From UBA11090 sp035560555 (GTDB lineage Bacteria > Spirochaetota > Spirochaetia > Treponematales > Rectinemataceae), in contig DATMZF010000021.1 in assembly GCA_035560555.1 (NCBI GenBank), positions 1 to 64,000 of the forward strand: a DNA stretch of 64,000 nucleotides, written 5' to 3'. Of this stretch, positions 1 through 8,778 are shown piece by piece. The first letter of the stretch is position 1; the number at the start of each line of letters is the position of its first letter. The notes beneath the pieces were generated by a model. That model made no database searches. It was not told the DNA's origin and saw only the letters and a program-made list of their open reading frames with translations. Position numbers and translations under genes: made by a program.

Positions 1-13
1 TAACTATAGTTGT

Positions 14-502
14 TCATTGTTGGGAGCGGGCTTGTTTTTCGACTGCCGCCATCAAGCGGCTCTTCGTCGAGTGTCTGGGTTTTGGCTCACCCGCCGTGGA
101 AGAACCTTCCGGCGGCTTGAAGAGCGTGACGGAAGGGGAAAGGTACTCGGAAAACAGCTTTGAGGTCTCCTGTGAAAGGGAACCGGAATTGGGGAGGCCG
201 GAAAGTTCTGGAATCCAGCGGAGATTCTTGAAATTGTGGGCTGCGTCTATCTCCGACGAGGCGAAAACAAGTATTTTTACGCCGCGCAGGCTTTCGGAAC
301 AGAGCAGTTCGGCTGCCAGGACCTCCCAGTGAAAGGGATAATCCTCGAAGCGGACAATGAGCAGGTCGGGGTGGATTTCATGCAGACTGTCCGCGAGCTT
401 TACAGGATCCCTGTAGCGTACGACCGAGTATTTCTGGAGGCGTGACCGATGGGTGACGGCGCGTGAAAACGCGTCATCTTCCGCTAAAATTGCTGCAAGC
501 AT
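14..502 (-). CDS. Hypothetical protein with degenerate receiver-like fold
   Basis: A 162-residue protein of unknown function. The first ~110 residues read like a response-regulator receiver: an N-terminal acidic pair (AEDD, residues 7-10), a hydrophobic strand ending DLLIV near residue 50, and a later KILVFASS strand. The phospho-acceptor Asp that normally follows DLLIV is replaced (VRFEDYP), so a phosphorylated switch is doubtful. The last ~45 residues are polar and probably disordered. It ends with TGA at 14-16 and is divergent from mfd, sharing a ~108-base gap. The receiver reading is from sequence pattern only; the protein could be an unrelated Rossmann-like domain. Confidence 0.6.
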   Translation of the reverse strand: MLAAILAEDDAFSRAVTHRSRLQKYSVVRYRDPVKLADSLHEIHPDLLIVRFEDYPFHWEVLAAELLCSESLRGVKILVFASSEIDAAHNFKNLRWIPELSGLPNSGSLSQETSKLFSEYLSPSVTLFKPPEGSSTAGEPKPRHSTKSRLMAAVEKQARSQQ

Positions 503-610
503 ACTGTGTTGATGGCCTCGCTTATGGAATAAAAAAAGGCCGGGGACTATACTGGTCCGTATTGTCCGGACAGTCCGGCTTCAGGCTTTCGCCGCGAGGA
601 AAAGAATACG

Positions 611-3600
611 ATGGACAGAAAAGAACCGCAAGTACTTATCGACAAAATTATCCGCCACGAAGCGTTCCGGACCCTCGAGAGAAAAATCGGGATAGGGGAG
701 TATCCTATCGATCTGGCTGAGGCTGAAAACTCCTATCTCGCCCTCGTCGTCGCCGCTTTGCGGAAAAAAACCGGGAAATCCTTCTTCATCGTTCTCCCCT
801 CTGACCGCGAGGCCGAGGATTTTTCTTCGGATCTCGCGTTTTTCGGCGTCCAGTCACGGATTTTACCCTGGTGGAACACCGCCGCCTACCGTCCCGCGGC
901 CGTCCGCTCGCGAGTGTTCGGGGAAAGAGCCTCGATTTTCGCCGACCTGGCCGGCAAAGCCTCGGGCGTCATCGTCGCGAGCCACCGCGCTTTCGTGACG
1001 CCGGTGCCTCCCAAGGATTACTTTTCGCGGATGCTCATACATCTTCGCCATGGGCAGGAATTCCAGCCAGAGGCTATAGCCGACCGCTTGGGGGAATACG
1101 GCTACCTGAGAGTGCCCAGGGTGGCTCTGCCGGGGGAATTCGCGCAGCGTGGCGAGGTTTTGGATGTGTTCTTGCCCGGCGACGAGCAGGCGTTGCGCAT
1201 CCAGTTCAGCTACGACTCCATCGACAAGATCACGCGCTTCGATTCGAATTCCCAGTCGGGGCACGAGCGTGTCGATTCCTGCGTCGTGAGGCCGCTGAAG
1301 GAGATCGTCTGGGACAAGGCCATCGCGAGAATCGTGGCCGAAAGGGGAGAGGGCTATCCCGGCTGCCGCGGGAGGATGGGAGCCATCGAGGAGGCGCTCG
1401 TCGAGCAGGGAGAGTGGAAGGGCGAGGAAGTCTGGTACGGTACGGCCTTCGGCGAGCTCCATTCGATCACCGAGTATTTCCACGATTCCATGGTGTTTTT
1501 CGCCGTCAACAGGGAGCGGCTCGACGCGCAGGATGAGTCGGCGCGCAAGGAATACGCGGGCATGTACCGATCGGCTCTCAGGGACGAGCCCGTCCCCCCG
1601 CCTGAACACTGCATCAATTCCCTCGATGGGGCGCGGGGTTCCATCACGAGGATCGTGCGTTCCTACGCGCTCAGGGATCAGAATCAGATCTCCCGCCTGC
1701 CGCTGGGAGGCGAACCCGCCAGGTCTTTCTTTGGCAACATCAAGTATTTCCGCGAGGATCTGGCTAACTTCGAGAAAATAAAGACGCAGACTTATCTGAC
1801 CGCCTCCTCCGACATACAGGCGGACAGGATCGGCAGTCTTCTCAAGGAATCGACGGCCGAAGTCATGATCGGGGAACTCTCGGCGGGGTTCTCGATCCCC
1901 GCCCTCCATCTGCGCGTGGTTCAGGAGAACGAGATTTTCGGAAGGCGCAAACGCGTACCCAAAAGCCTCTCGACCACCAAGAGTTCCATCATCGACAGTT
2001 TCGTCGAACTCTCTCCCGGCGACTATGTCGTCCATGTCAACTACGGTATAGGACGCTTCGCCAGCATCGAACGGATGAAGGTGCTGGGCAACGAACGCGA
2101 CTATATAAAGATCGAGTACGCCGATGATGAGACGGTGTTCGTGCCCATCGAGCAGGCCAACCTCGTGCAGCGATACATCGGGAACGAGGGGGAGAGCCCG
2201 AGGCTGGACAAGCTGGGCTCGAAGTCCTGGGAGAACCGGAAAAAGCGCGTGCGCAAATCGGTGGAGGAGCTGGCAGAGCGGCTCATCCGCATCTACGCGC
2301 GGCGTAAGGCCGCCAGGGGCTACGCCTTCCCCAAGGACGGCGAATGGCAGACCGAGTTCGAGGCCGCTTTCCCTTACCAGGAGACGATAGACCAGCTAAA
2401 GTGCATCGAAGAGATCAAGCAGGACATGGAACTCGACAAGCCGATGGACAGGCTGGTATGCGGCGATGTCGGGTATGGAAAAACGGAAGTTGCCCTACGC
2501 GCGTGCTTCAAGGCGATGATGTCGGGCAAACAAGTGGCATTCCTGGCGCCCACGACCATCCTCGCCGAGCAGCACTACGAGAACTTCAGGGAAAGGCTCG
2601 AGGGCTATCCTATACAGATCGCGATACTCTCGCGCCTCATCGACAAGAAGCAGCAGAAGAAGACGATACAGGGACTTCTGTCCGGGAACATCGACATGGT
2701 CATCGGGACCCACAAGATCTTGCAGAAGGACGTCGCCTTCAAGGACCTGGGTCTCCTCGTCATCGACGAGGAACAGCGTTTCGGCGTGAAGGACAAAGAG
2801 AGGCTCAAGGAGATGAAGGCCGGCATAGACTGTCTCACGTTGACGGCGACGCCCATCCCCAGGACCCTGCACATGTCCATGCTGAAAATCAGGGACATGT
2901 CTATTCTCCAGACGCCTCCGGCGGCCCGCCAGCCCATACAGACCTACGTCGAGGAATTCAACCCCGAGGTGATAGCGCGCGCCATCCGGAACGAAATGGA
3001 GCGCGGCGGCCAGATCTTCTATCTCCACAACAGGATAGAGAGCCTGCCCGAGGTCGAGCAGTTCATCAGATCCATCGTGCCCGAGGCGCTGACCGAATCG
3101 GCTCACGGACAGATGGATTCGGGCGAGCTGGAGGACATCATGCACCGCTTCATACATGGAGCTTTCCATATCCTCGTCTCCACATCGATCATCGAGAACG
3201 GCATCGACATTCCCAATGTCAACACGATCATCATCGACAGGGCGGATTTTTACGGCATCTCACAGCTCTACCAGCTGAGGGGCAGGGTGGGCCGCTCGGA
3301 CAGGCAAGCCTTCGCCTATCTTCTCTACCCCGACAAGCGAGCCTTGAGCGAAATCGCCATGAAGCGCCTGCAGATCATCTCCGATTTCACCGAACTGGGC
3401 TCGGGATTCAAGATCGCCATGAAGGATCTGGAGGTGAGGGGAGCGGGGAACCTTCTAGGCCGCGAGCAGTCGGGCGACATCTTCGCCGTTGGCTTCGACA
3501 TGTATCTAAAACTGCTCGATGACGCCGTCAACGCGCTCTCAGGGGCGCCCCAGGAAGAGGAAGAACCCTACCTCGAGCTGGAATATTCCGGCTACATCCC

Positions 3601-4000
3601 CGATACGTACATTTCGATGCCGATGATCAAGATGGAAATCTACAAGAAGATCGCGTCGATATACAGACAGGGAGAGCTGGACGCGCTGCAGGAAGAGCTC
3701 GAGAGTCGTTTCGGCCCCATGCCCGAAGAGGTTCAGTCGCTGCTCTCGCTCGCTGAAATCAGGATTCTCTGCCGGAAACTGTCGGTTTCCATGCTGAAGG
3801 AGCGGGGCGGGACGGTGACCGTGGAATTCTCGAAGGTGTCGAAGATATCGGTCGACAGGCTCCTTCGCCTCATGCGCGAGTCGAATGGGCGGGTGAAGCT
3901 CGATCCCAAGAAGCCCAACGCCATCATTCTCCAGACAAAGGCCATCGGCCTGAGGGAGAAGAGCGAGTTCATCCGCGAACGCCTCGCGTCGCTCGCCTGA
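611..4000 (+). CDS. mfd: Transcription-repair coupling factor Mfd
   Basis: Mfd is a cytoplasmic SF2 DNA translocase that removes stalled RNA polymerase from lesions and recruits UvrA. The 1129-residue length fits the family. Order: UvrB-like N-terminal region (to ~400), the RNA-polymerase-interaction module (SPGDYVVHVNYGIGRF, ~470-485), helicase motor with Walker A GDVGYGKT (~618-625) and DEEQ box (~719), helicase motif VI region QLRGRVGRSDR (~890-900), and a C-terminal TRCF domain containing YIPDTYI. The ATG at 611 has GAGGAAAAG about 6 bases upstream. The next gene is convergent with only 15 bases between stop codons. Confidence 0.97.
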   Translation: MDRKEPQVLIDKIIRHEAFRTLERKIGIGEYPIDLAEAENSYLALVVAALRKKTGKSFFIVLPSDREAEDFSSDLAFFGVQSRILPWWNTAAYRPAAVRSRVFGERASIFADLAGKASGVIVASHRAFVTPVPPKDYFSRMLIHLRHGQEFQPEAIADRLGEYGYLRVPRVALPGEFAQRGEVLDVFLPGDEQALRIQFSYDSIDKITRFDSNSQSGHERVDSCVVRPLKEIVWDKAIARIVAERGEGYPGCRGRMGAIEEALVEQGEWKGEEVWYGTAFGELHSITEYFHDSMVFFAVNRERLDAQDESARKEYAGMYRSALRDEPVPPPEHCINSLDGARGSITRIVRSYALRDQNQISRLPLGGEPARSFFGNIKYFREDLANFEKIKTQTYLTASSDIQADRIGSLLKESTAEVMIGELSAGFSIPALHLRVVQENEIFGRRKRVPKSLSTTKSSIIDSFVELSPGDYVVHVNYGIGRFASIERMKVLGNERDYIKIEYADDETVFVPIEQANLVQRYIGNEGESPRLDKLGSKSWENRKKRVRKSVEELAERLIRIYARRKAARGYAFPKDGEWQTEFEAAFPYQETIDQLKCIEEIKQDMELDKPMDRLVCGDVGYGKTEVALRACFKAMMSGKQVAFLAPTTILAEQHYENFRERLEGYPIQIAILSRLIDKKQQKKTIQGLLSGNIDMVIGTHKILQKDVAFKDLGLLVIDEEQRFGVKDKERLKEMKAGIDCLTLTATPIPRTLHMSMLKIRDMSILQTPPAARQPIQTYVEEFNPEVIARAIRNEMERGGQIFYLHNRIESLPEVEQFIRSIVPEALTESAHGQMDSGELEDIMHRFIHGAFHILVSTSIIENGIDIPNVNTIIIDRADFYGISQLYQLRGRVGRSDRQAFAYLLYPDKRALSEIAMKRLQIISDFTELGSGFKIAMKDLEVRGAGNLLGREQSGDIFAVGFDMYLKLLDDAVNALSGAPQEEEEPYLELEYSGYIPDTYISMPMIKMEIYKKIASIYRQGELDALQEELESRFGPMPEEVQSLLSLAEIRILCRKLSVSMLKERGGTVTVEFSKVSKISVDRLLRLMRESNGRVKLDPKKPNAIILQTKAIGLREKSEFIRERLASLA

Positions 4001-4015
4001 GGCGCTTTCTTTCCC

Positions 4016-4789
4016 TCAGCGGGTATTTTTCGGCTTAAGGCTGGCCCTGTTCCCGAAGAGGAAGACGGCGGGAATCTTGCCGATTTTCGGAAGAGGCGCC
4101 GACCTCCATTGCGCTCCCGGCCCGCTCACGATCCTTTCGTCCTCTCCGCAGAGACCCGAGGCCGCGCAGAGCCAGAGTTCGTCAGGAACGAGGCTCGCCA
4201 GGTCAGCGAGAAGGGCATCGTTCCTGTAGGGCGTCTCGATGAAAATCCTCGTCATCCCATCGTTCCTCACTTCCTTGATCAGCCGCTGAACCGCCGAACG
4301 CCGCGCCGTTTTATCCTGGGGAAGGTAGCCCAAGAAGGCGAAGCGCTGCGCGTCGAGGCCCGAGGCCACGAGGGCCAGGATGACGGAGGAGGGGCCCGAG
4401 ACAGGAGCGACGCCCACTCCCTTGGAATGGGCGAAGGAGACGAGGGCGGCCCCCGGATCGGCGATGCAGGGCATCCCCGCCTCCGTGAGGAACCCGCAAT
4501 CGCGGCCGTCCAGAACTTCCGCGAGGAGCCCCGGGATGTCCGAATCGGCGCTGTGCTCATCGAGAATTTTCAGGGAGAGCCTTTCCATGCTCTCCCTGTC
4601 CTTCAGCCTCGACAGGAGACGCAGCGCCGTCCTTTCCGATTCAACGATGAAAAAGTCGAGCGATCGGAGAAGACGCAGCGCTTCGGCGGGCATCGTTTGG
4701 GCGAGAGCGGCTGGGTCCCAGGTTCCAGCCGCGTAGGGCTGAAGGGGAGCGGGAAGAAGAAAGAGCGTCCCCGTTTTTTTGCCGTTCAT
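4016..4789 (-). CDS. RsmI-like SAM-dependent methyltransferase (tetrapyrrole methylase family)
   Basis: A 257-residue member of the tetrapyrrole methylase/RsmI superfamily. RsmI itself 2'-O-methylates C1402 of 16S rRNA. Family signatures are the opening LFLLPAPL, the central GFLTEAGMPCIADPGA (residues 99-114; compare the RsmI motif with SDAGTPGISDPG), PVSGPSSVILAL (129-140) and a late FIETPYRND. It looks like the shorter RsmI-like branch rather than canonical RsmI. The open frame continues far upstream, but the ATG at 4789 gives a family-like N-terminus and overlaps the preceding FAD-subunit stop as ATGA, so translational coupling supports this start. It is the last gene of a five-gene minus-strand chain. 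The substrate is not known. Confidence 0.82.
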   Translation of the reverse strand: MNGKKTGTLFLLPAPLQPYAAGTWDPAALAQTMPAEALRLLRSLDFFIVESERTALRLLSRLKDRESMERLSLKILDEHSADSDIPGLLAEVLDGRDCGFLTEAGMPCIADPGAALVSFAHSKGVGVAPVSGPSSVILALVASGLDAQRFAFLGYLPQDKTARRSAVQRLIKEVRNDGMTRIFIETPYRNDALLADLASLVPDELWLCAASGLCGEDERIVSGPGAQWRSAPLPKIGKIPAVFLFGNRASLKPKNTR

Positions 4790-5613
4790 GCGAACAACCT
4801 TTCGAAGGCTTCCTCGAGAAGCGACAGGAAGAGTCGATGGTCGAACCAACCCTGGTTCTTGAAGGCGTCCATGTAGTCGTCGATTATCGCCTGGACTTCC
4901 TTCGCCGCGGATGTGGTCTTCTTGCCGGCTATGGACATTTCCCTGTCCTTCAGGCGGAATGCCTTGGCTCCGGCGAAAACCATCCGGAAATCCTCGATTT
5001 TCCCTCGATCGATGTTGGCCATGCATACGAAGGAGGCGGTATCGGGCCCCGGGAAAAGCACCGGGCCGAGCTTGCGAAAGAATATGAAGTTGTAGGAGTA
5101 CAGCGGAATCCTGACTCTTGTGAGGAGGGTCGCCTTGGGGAAATAGGGGTTCCCTTCCTCGTCGCACAGATGCGAGACGCTGGCCCAACGCGTTCCGCCA
5201 ACCGTCTTGAGCTCCACCTGCGCGTCCATGCAGGCGAGGTAAGGCCAGAGATCCATGAATCTGGAGCGGCAGCATAGATTGCCCCCAATCGTGGCGAGGT
5301 TGCGCACCGCGTGGTTGGCGATGGATCCGATGACGTCGAAAAGAGGCTCGGGGAGCGTGCCCGGCGCCAAGGATAAAAGACCGGTGAGCGTCGTGCAGCT
5401 ACCCAGTTCGATGAACTGTTCCGTCCGAAAGGTTTTCCTGAGTTCCTGCGCCTTGGCGATCGAAGCTACCTGAGACGGAAATTCCAGGACTCTCGAGGTC
5501 TGCGAACCAACGATCTCCGTCCCTCCGGCAAGGATTTGGATTTCGGGATTGGCGCGGATGAGGCCGAGAATCTCGGCCGTCGAGGAAGGATGATACGCCT
5601 CACTTATCCGCAC
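4786..5613 (-). CDS. Xanthine-dehydrogenase-like FAD-binding subunit
   Basis: The 275-residue middle subunit of a three-part molybdenum hydroxylase (XdhB/CoxM type). It would pass electrons from the 2Fe-2S clusters to NAD+ or another acceptor through FAD. Visible motifs are the pyrophosphate-binding LAGGTEIVG (28-36) and TIGGNLC (108-114), both typical of the FAD-PCMH fold, followed by a CO-dehydrogenase flavoprotein C-terminal region. The start overlaps the end of the 2Fe-2S subunit gene by 14 bases and the stop overlaps the methyltransferase start by 4 bases. Family membership is clear; the electron acceptor and substrate cannot be read from the sequence. Confidence 0.9.
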   Translation of the reverse strand: MRISEAYHPSSTAEILGLIRANPEIQILAGGTEIVGSQTSRVLEFPSQVASIAKAQELRKTFRTEQFIELGSCTTLTGLLSLAPGTLPEPLFDVIGSIANHAVRNLATIGGNLCCRSRFMDLWPYLACMDAQVELKTVGGTRWASVSHLCDEEGNPYFPKATLLTRVRIPLYSYNFIFFRKLGPVLFPGPDTASFVCMANIDRGKIEDFRMVFAGAKAFRLKDREMSIAGKKTTSAAKEVQAIIDDYMDAFKNQGWFDHRLFLSLLEEAFERLFA

Positions 5614-6088
5614 GGTTGAATTTCCTTTTATTTCGCATTTCCGCGGCGATTCCCACGGCCTTCACGAGGGATTCGGGATCCGTGCAGGGGCAGGCGACCA
5701 TATCCAGCTGCTTAAGGATTTCTTTCTCTTCCGGAAGGGGACTTCGCGCGAGCAAATCGGTTATGGCCATGATCTTTCCCTTTCTGCAGAAAGCGCAGGG
5801 AAGGGCCTGGGCTTTCTGCATGGCTAGGACGATTTCCTCTACGTCGGGGTCGTCCTCGATCGCCTCATAACTCAGGATCGTCGACCCCTTGGCCTTGAAG
5901 GCCGGAATCATGCAGGAGAGGACGAGCCGCCCATCCATGAATACGAAACATCGGCCGCATTTCCCCGAGAGACAGTCGGGAAGGAGGCTTGAAAGGGAAA
6001 GCTCGTTGCGCAGGACATCGACGAGCCGATCGCCGCTTCGCGCCTGGAGATGCCGTACGGCGCCGTTTACGCTTAGGTCTATGATCAT
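5600..6088 (-). CDS. Xanthine-dehydrogenase-like 2Fe-2S subunit
   Basis: A 162-residue small iron-sulfur subunit (XdhC/CoxS type). The N-terminal plant-ferredoxin domain carries C39-x4-C44-x2-C47-x11-C59. The all-helical second domain carries C98-x2-C101 and C133-x1-C135. All eight cluster ligands are therefore present, so electron transfer looks intact. One oddity is the second-cluster loop CAFCRKGKIM, where relatives usually have CGFCTPGMIM. The start ATG overlaps the molybdenum-subunit stop by 4 bases, which fixes it. The gene order here is Mo subunit, Fe-S subunit, FAD subunit. Confidence 0.93.
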   Translation of the reverse strand: MIIDLSVNGAVRHLQARSGDRLVDVLRNELSLSSLLPDCLSGKCGRCFVFMDGRLVLSCMIPAFKAKGSTILSYEAIEDDPDVEEIVLAMQKAQALPCAFCRKGKIMAITDLLARSPLPEEKEILKQLDMVACPCTDPESLVKAVGIAAEMRNKRKFNRADK

Positions 6089-8163
6089 GTGGTCTCCAGG
6101 AGCCTGAGTATTTCGCTTCCCTCCAGGGGAAGCTGGCGAGGCTCGACGCCGAGGGCCTGCGTGAGAGCGCTGTAGAAGGCTGCCGGCACGGTGATGAAGG
6201 GTAGCTCTCCCAAACCGCGCGCCACCGCTGATTTTTCCGAATCGAGGAACTCGATGTTTATGGCGGGCAATTCGGTGAGACTCATACTCCTGTCGCGCAG
6301 GAACTCATCGCGCTCGTTTCCATTCGGGTTGAAATCGGCGCCGATGCAGAGGTTGAGCGCGCTTATAATGGAGGCGCGGAGGGATGCAAGGGCCAGTTCC
6401 TTGGACACTATTCTGCCGGCGTCGACGACCATCCATACGGCGATGGGTTTCGGGTCGCCGCTGACCGTGTCTATCTCGATCTCTACCGCTGTTCCGCACC
6501 AGGATGCCGAATCCAGCTGGGGGGAAGGGCCCTCGGAGAGGCCCCCGGTTCTGGGCACACGGGTCTGCACCTTCGCGGTGATGGGCAGACTCTCCCTGAA
6601 TCGCTTTTTCTGGATAGCCTTGCAGGTTCTTTCGATGAGCTTGTTCACTATCGAGGCGCCACGGGAAAGCGTCAGCGGACCGCAGGGAGTTGTCGTGTCG
6701 GTATTGGGGGCTGAGAAATGGATGGTCTCGGGCTGAATGGAGAGAGCCGCGGCCGCCGTCGCCCTCCACATCGCCTTGAGGCTTTCGGAACCTATGGATG
6801 CCTGCGTGTTGATGATGAGGTTGAGTTCCCTATCGAGAGTCGTCTCGACCGAGTATGCGCTCATCGAAGGCTGGTTGGAAAAGGACTGCCCCGTCTGGTA
6901 GCCGACGGTGAGGGCTATGCCGCGAACGATGCCTTCCCGGCATCCGGGATCCCTCTTCTTGACGAGTTCATAGCTGGCGTATTTCCGTCGGTAATCGGAT
7001 ATCTTTTCCAGTTTCTTGTGGATTTTAGCGAAGGGAATCTCGTAATCGAGAGGCTTGTTCCCATAATTGGACGAGCCTTTCGCCAGCATGTTGTGCGTTT
7101 TTATTTCGGCCGGCGTCTTGCCCAGAATGCCGGCGAGGTGGTTGAGGTGCGATTCTATGGAGAAGAAGGCGTGCGTCGCGCCGATGCTGCCCATGGCGCC
7201 GAGCGGGATGATGTTGCTCTTTATCGCGTAGGCTTCGAGCCGTATCGAAGGGCAGTAATAGATTCCCGTGATGGCCGCGGCGGCCTGGTGGATGAGTTCC
7301 TGGGCGAGGGGATTGTAAGCGCCTATATTGATGATGAGCTTTATGTCGAGGGCCTGGAGCCTGCCCTGTTCATCGGAGGCCGATTTAATGGTCACCGCGC
7401 TCCGCGCCTGCTTGGGCGTGCGAAGGAAATCCTCTTCGCGGGTGTAGAGCAGTCTCACCGGCTTCCTGCACAGCTTGGCGGCGATGGCCGCCTGGCAGGC
7501 CACGATGGAAGGGAACCAGAGGCGCCCATCGAGGGATACGCCCAAGTCGGTTGGCCTGACGACGATATCGTCCTCGGGGACTTTCATCGTGGCGGCCACC
7601 GATCTCCTGACGTGCTCCGGCCACTGGGAGGCGCAATAGATGGCCATTTTGTCGTATTCCCAGTTGGCGATGGCTCCCATCGGTTCGCTGTAATGGTGAT
7701 CGAAGATGCCGTTCCTGTAGACGGCCCGCTCGATTCGCGAAGCTTTTTCGAAGGTCGCGTCGACGTTTCCAAAGTCGATCGAGTATTTGTAGCCGATCTG
7801 GGAGGAAGAGAAACTCTCCCATTCCAGTTCCGGCTCCTCCTCTTCGTATTCCACGGTTATGGCCCTCGCCAGTTCGTCGCAGATTGCCGCGTCGGGTCCC
7901 ACGATAAGACCCAGGGCTTCGCCTTTAAAGGCGACTGAGCTTTCGGCGAAGAGGGGAATGTCGTCGGCGAAGACGAGAGGAATGCCTTCCTCGGCGATGT
8001 CGGAGGCGGTGATGCAGCGATATCCGGCGGGGAGCTGTGGTCTCGTTATTGCAAGACTTTTGGCCCGAATCGCGGTGGAACGGATCGTGGAAGCGTAAAG
8101 CATGTCCGGAAACCGCATGGAGCTGAGGAGGGGCAGGGCCTCGGAGGCCTTCTTTCCCGCCAT
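6085..8163 (-). CDS. Xanthine-dehydrogenase-family molybdopterin-binding subunit, divergent
   Basis: A 692-residue large subunit resembling XdhA and aldehyde oxidases. The a/b hammerhead domain (to ~130) is followed by the molybdopterin-binding half. Homology is clear from segments such as FDHHYSEPMGAI, RTPKQARSAV and the C-terminal GLGELPF, which keeps the catalytic-type glutamate near residue 650. Cofactor-contact motifs are poorly kept: the GGGFG-type loop reads DLGVSLDGR (206-214), the RGFG-type loop reads GAMGSIGAT (from 322), and the EIGQG-type loop reads SIGSESL (~453). The start ATG overlaps the NusG paralog stop by one base (TGATG). It may be an active enzyme with unusual cofactor contacts or a repurposed fold; substrate unknown. 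Confidence 0.85.
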   Translation of the reverse strand: MAGKKASEALPLLSSMRFPDMLYASTIRSTAIRAKSLAITRPQLPAGYRCITASDIAEEGIPLVFADDIPLFAESSVAFKGEALGLIVGPDAAICDELARAITVEYEEEEPELEWESFSSSQIGYKYSIDFGNVDATFEKASRIERAVYRNGIFDHHYSEPMGAIANWEYDKMAIYCASQWPEHVRRSVAATMKVPEDDIVVRPTDLGVSLDGRLWFPSIVACQAAIAAKLCRKPVRLLYTREEDFLRTPKQARSAVTIKSASDEQGRLQALDIKLIINIGAYNPLAQELIHQAAAAITGIYYCPSIRLEAYAIKSNIIPLGAMGSIGATHAFFSIESHLNHLAGILGKTPAEIKTHNMLAKGSSNYGNKPLDYEIPFAKIHKKLEKISDYRRKYASYELVKKRDPGCREGIVRGIALTVGYQTGQSFSNQPSMSAYSVETTLDRELNLIINTQASIGSESLKAMWRATAAAALSIQPETIHFSAPNTDTTTPCGPLTLSRGASIVNKLIERTCKAIQKKRFRESLPITAKVQTRVPRTGGLSEGPSPQLDSASWCGTAVEIEIDTVSGDPKPIAVWMVVDAGRIVSKELALASLRASIISALNLCIGADFNPNGNERDEFLRDRSMSLTELPAINIEFLDSEKSAVARGLGELPFITVPAAFYSALTQALGVEPRQLPLEGSEILRLLETT

Positions 8164-8687
8164 CAGCCCGTCTCCTTGACCGTTTCCAGAATCTCGAAGC
8201 CAAGGTCGAAGGTGATGGGGGTTTCGGTCATCTCGAACCTGATCTTGGCCCTCCTTTTTCTCTTGTCGACCTTGATGATCCTGCCTTCCAGGCCCATCAT
8301 CGGCCCTTGAATCACTTTGATGCGGTTGTTTTCGTCGAACGTCACGAGAGAGGCGCCAATCTCCCTTCCAAAGGAGAGGAGGTGGCGGATTATATCCGAA
8401 TCGCGGTCGCTTAAGGCTTTAATACTGTCGGTCGCCGGCAGGATGCGCGAAAAATTGGTCGTTCGCTTCAAGCTCCTCACGAGCTCGGGCGAAGGTTTTT
8501 CTTCCGGATACTGGAAAAAGATATATCCCGGAAAAATGCAGTTCATGAGAAATATCGTCTTCCCTTTCTTCCTGGACTTTATCTTTTTCTTGATGTTGTA
8601 GAGTGGCTGGTCGGGTCTATATTTCGAAAAGAGTTCGATGAAATCATCTTCCTTGCCAGTCATCACCTGGATTACGAAAAAACTCAT
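8163..8687 (-). CDS. Specialised NusG paralog (LoaP/UpxY/RfaH-type elongation factor)
   Basis: A 174-residue NusG-superfamily protein: NGN domain at ~1-110 (opening FFVIQVMTGKEDDF; FPGYIFFQ core) and a C-terminal KOW motif (VIQGPMMGLEGRIIKV, ~125-140). Core NusG normally sits beside secE and rplK, which are absent here. Instead this gene leads an overlapping molybdenum hydroxylase operon, as specialised paralogs usually do with the operon they antiterminate. A promoter at 8724-8752 gives a leader of only ~30 bases, so a long nucleation hairpin upstream of the gene is not available. LoaP-type paralogs are known in spirochaetes; regulation of this operon is an inference from position. Confidence 0.85.
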   Translation of the reverse strand: MSFFVIQVMTGKEDDFIELFSKYRPDQPLYNIKKKIKSRKKGKTIFLMNCIFPGYIFFQYPEEKPSPELVRSLKRTTNFSRILPATDSIKALSDRDSDIIRHLLSFGREIGASLVTFDENNRIKVIQGPMMGLEGRIIKVDKRKRRAKIRFEMTETPITFDLGFEILETVKETG

Positions 8688-8723
8688 GGCCTGCCTTTGC
8701 TCGAATAGTCTCCGTCCGCGCTC

Positions 8724-8752
8724 ATTGTAGGACGGAACGGAGGGTTTTGCAA
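8724..8752 (-). promoter_or_regulatory. Promoter for NusG paralog / molybdenum hydroxylase operon
   Basis: On the minus strand, TTGCAA (8752-8747) and TACAAT (8729-8724) are separated by 17 bases. The predicted start of transcription is near 8717, about 30 bases before the ATG at 8687. It faces away from the ligA promoter. Confidence 0.55.
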
Positions 8753-8778
8753 TGCGGGACCTTATCCAGACTCTACCT

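Noticed and set aside
4001..4015. Terminator between mfd and the methyltransferase
   Set aside because: A CTGAGG/CCTCAG pairing exists, but it includes coding bases and lacks a clean T-run, so it is not reported as a feature.
4790..5275. Upstream extension of the RsmI-like frame
   Set aside because: It is a shadow of the FAD subunit gene; the ATGA overlap at 4786-4789 defines the start.
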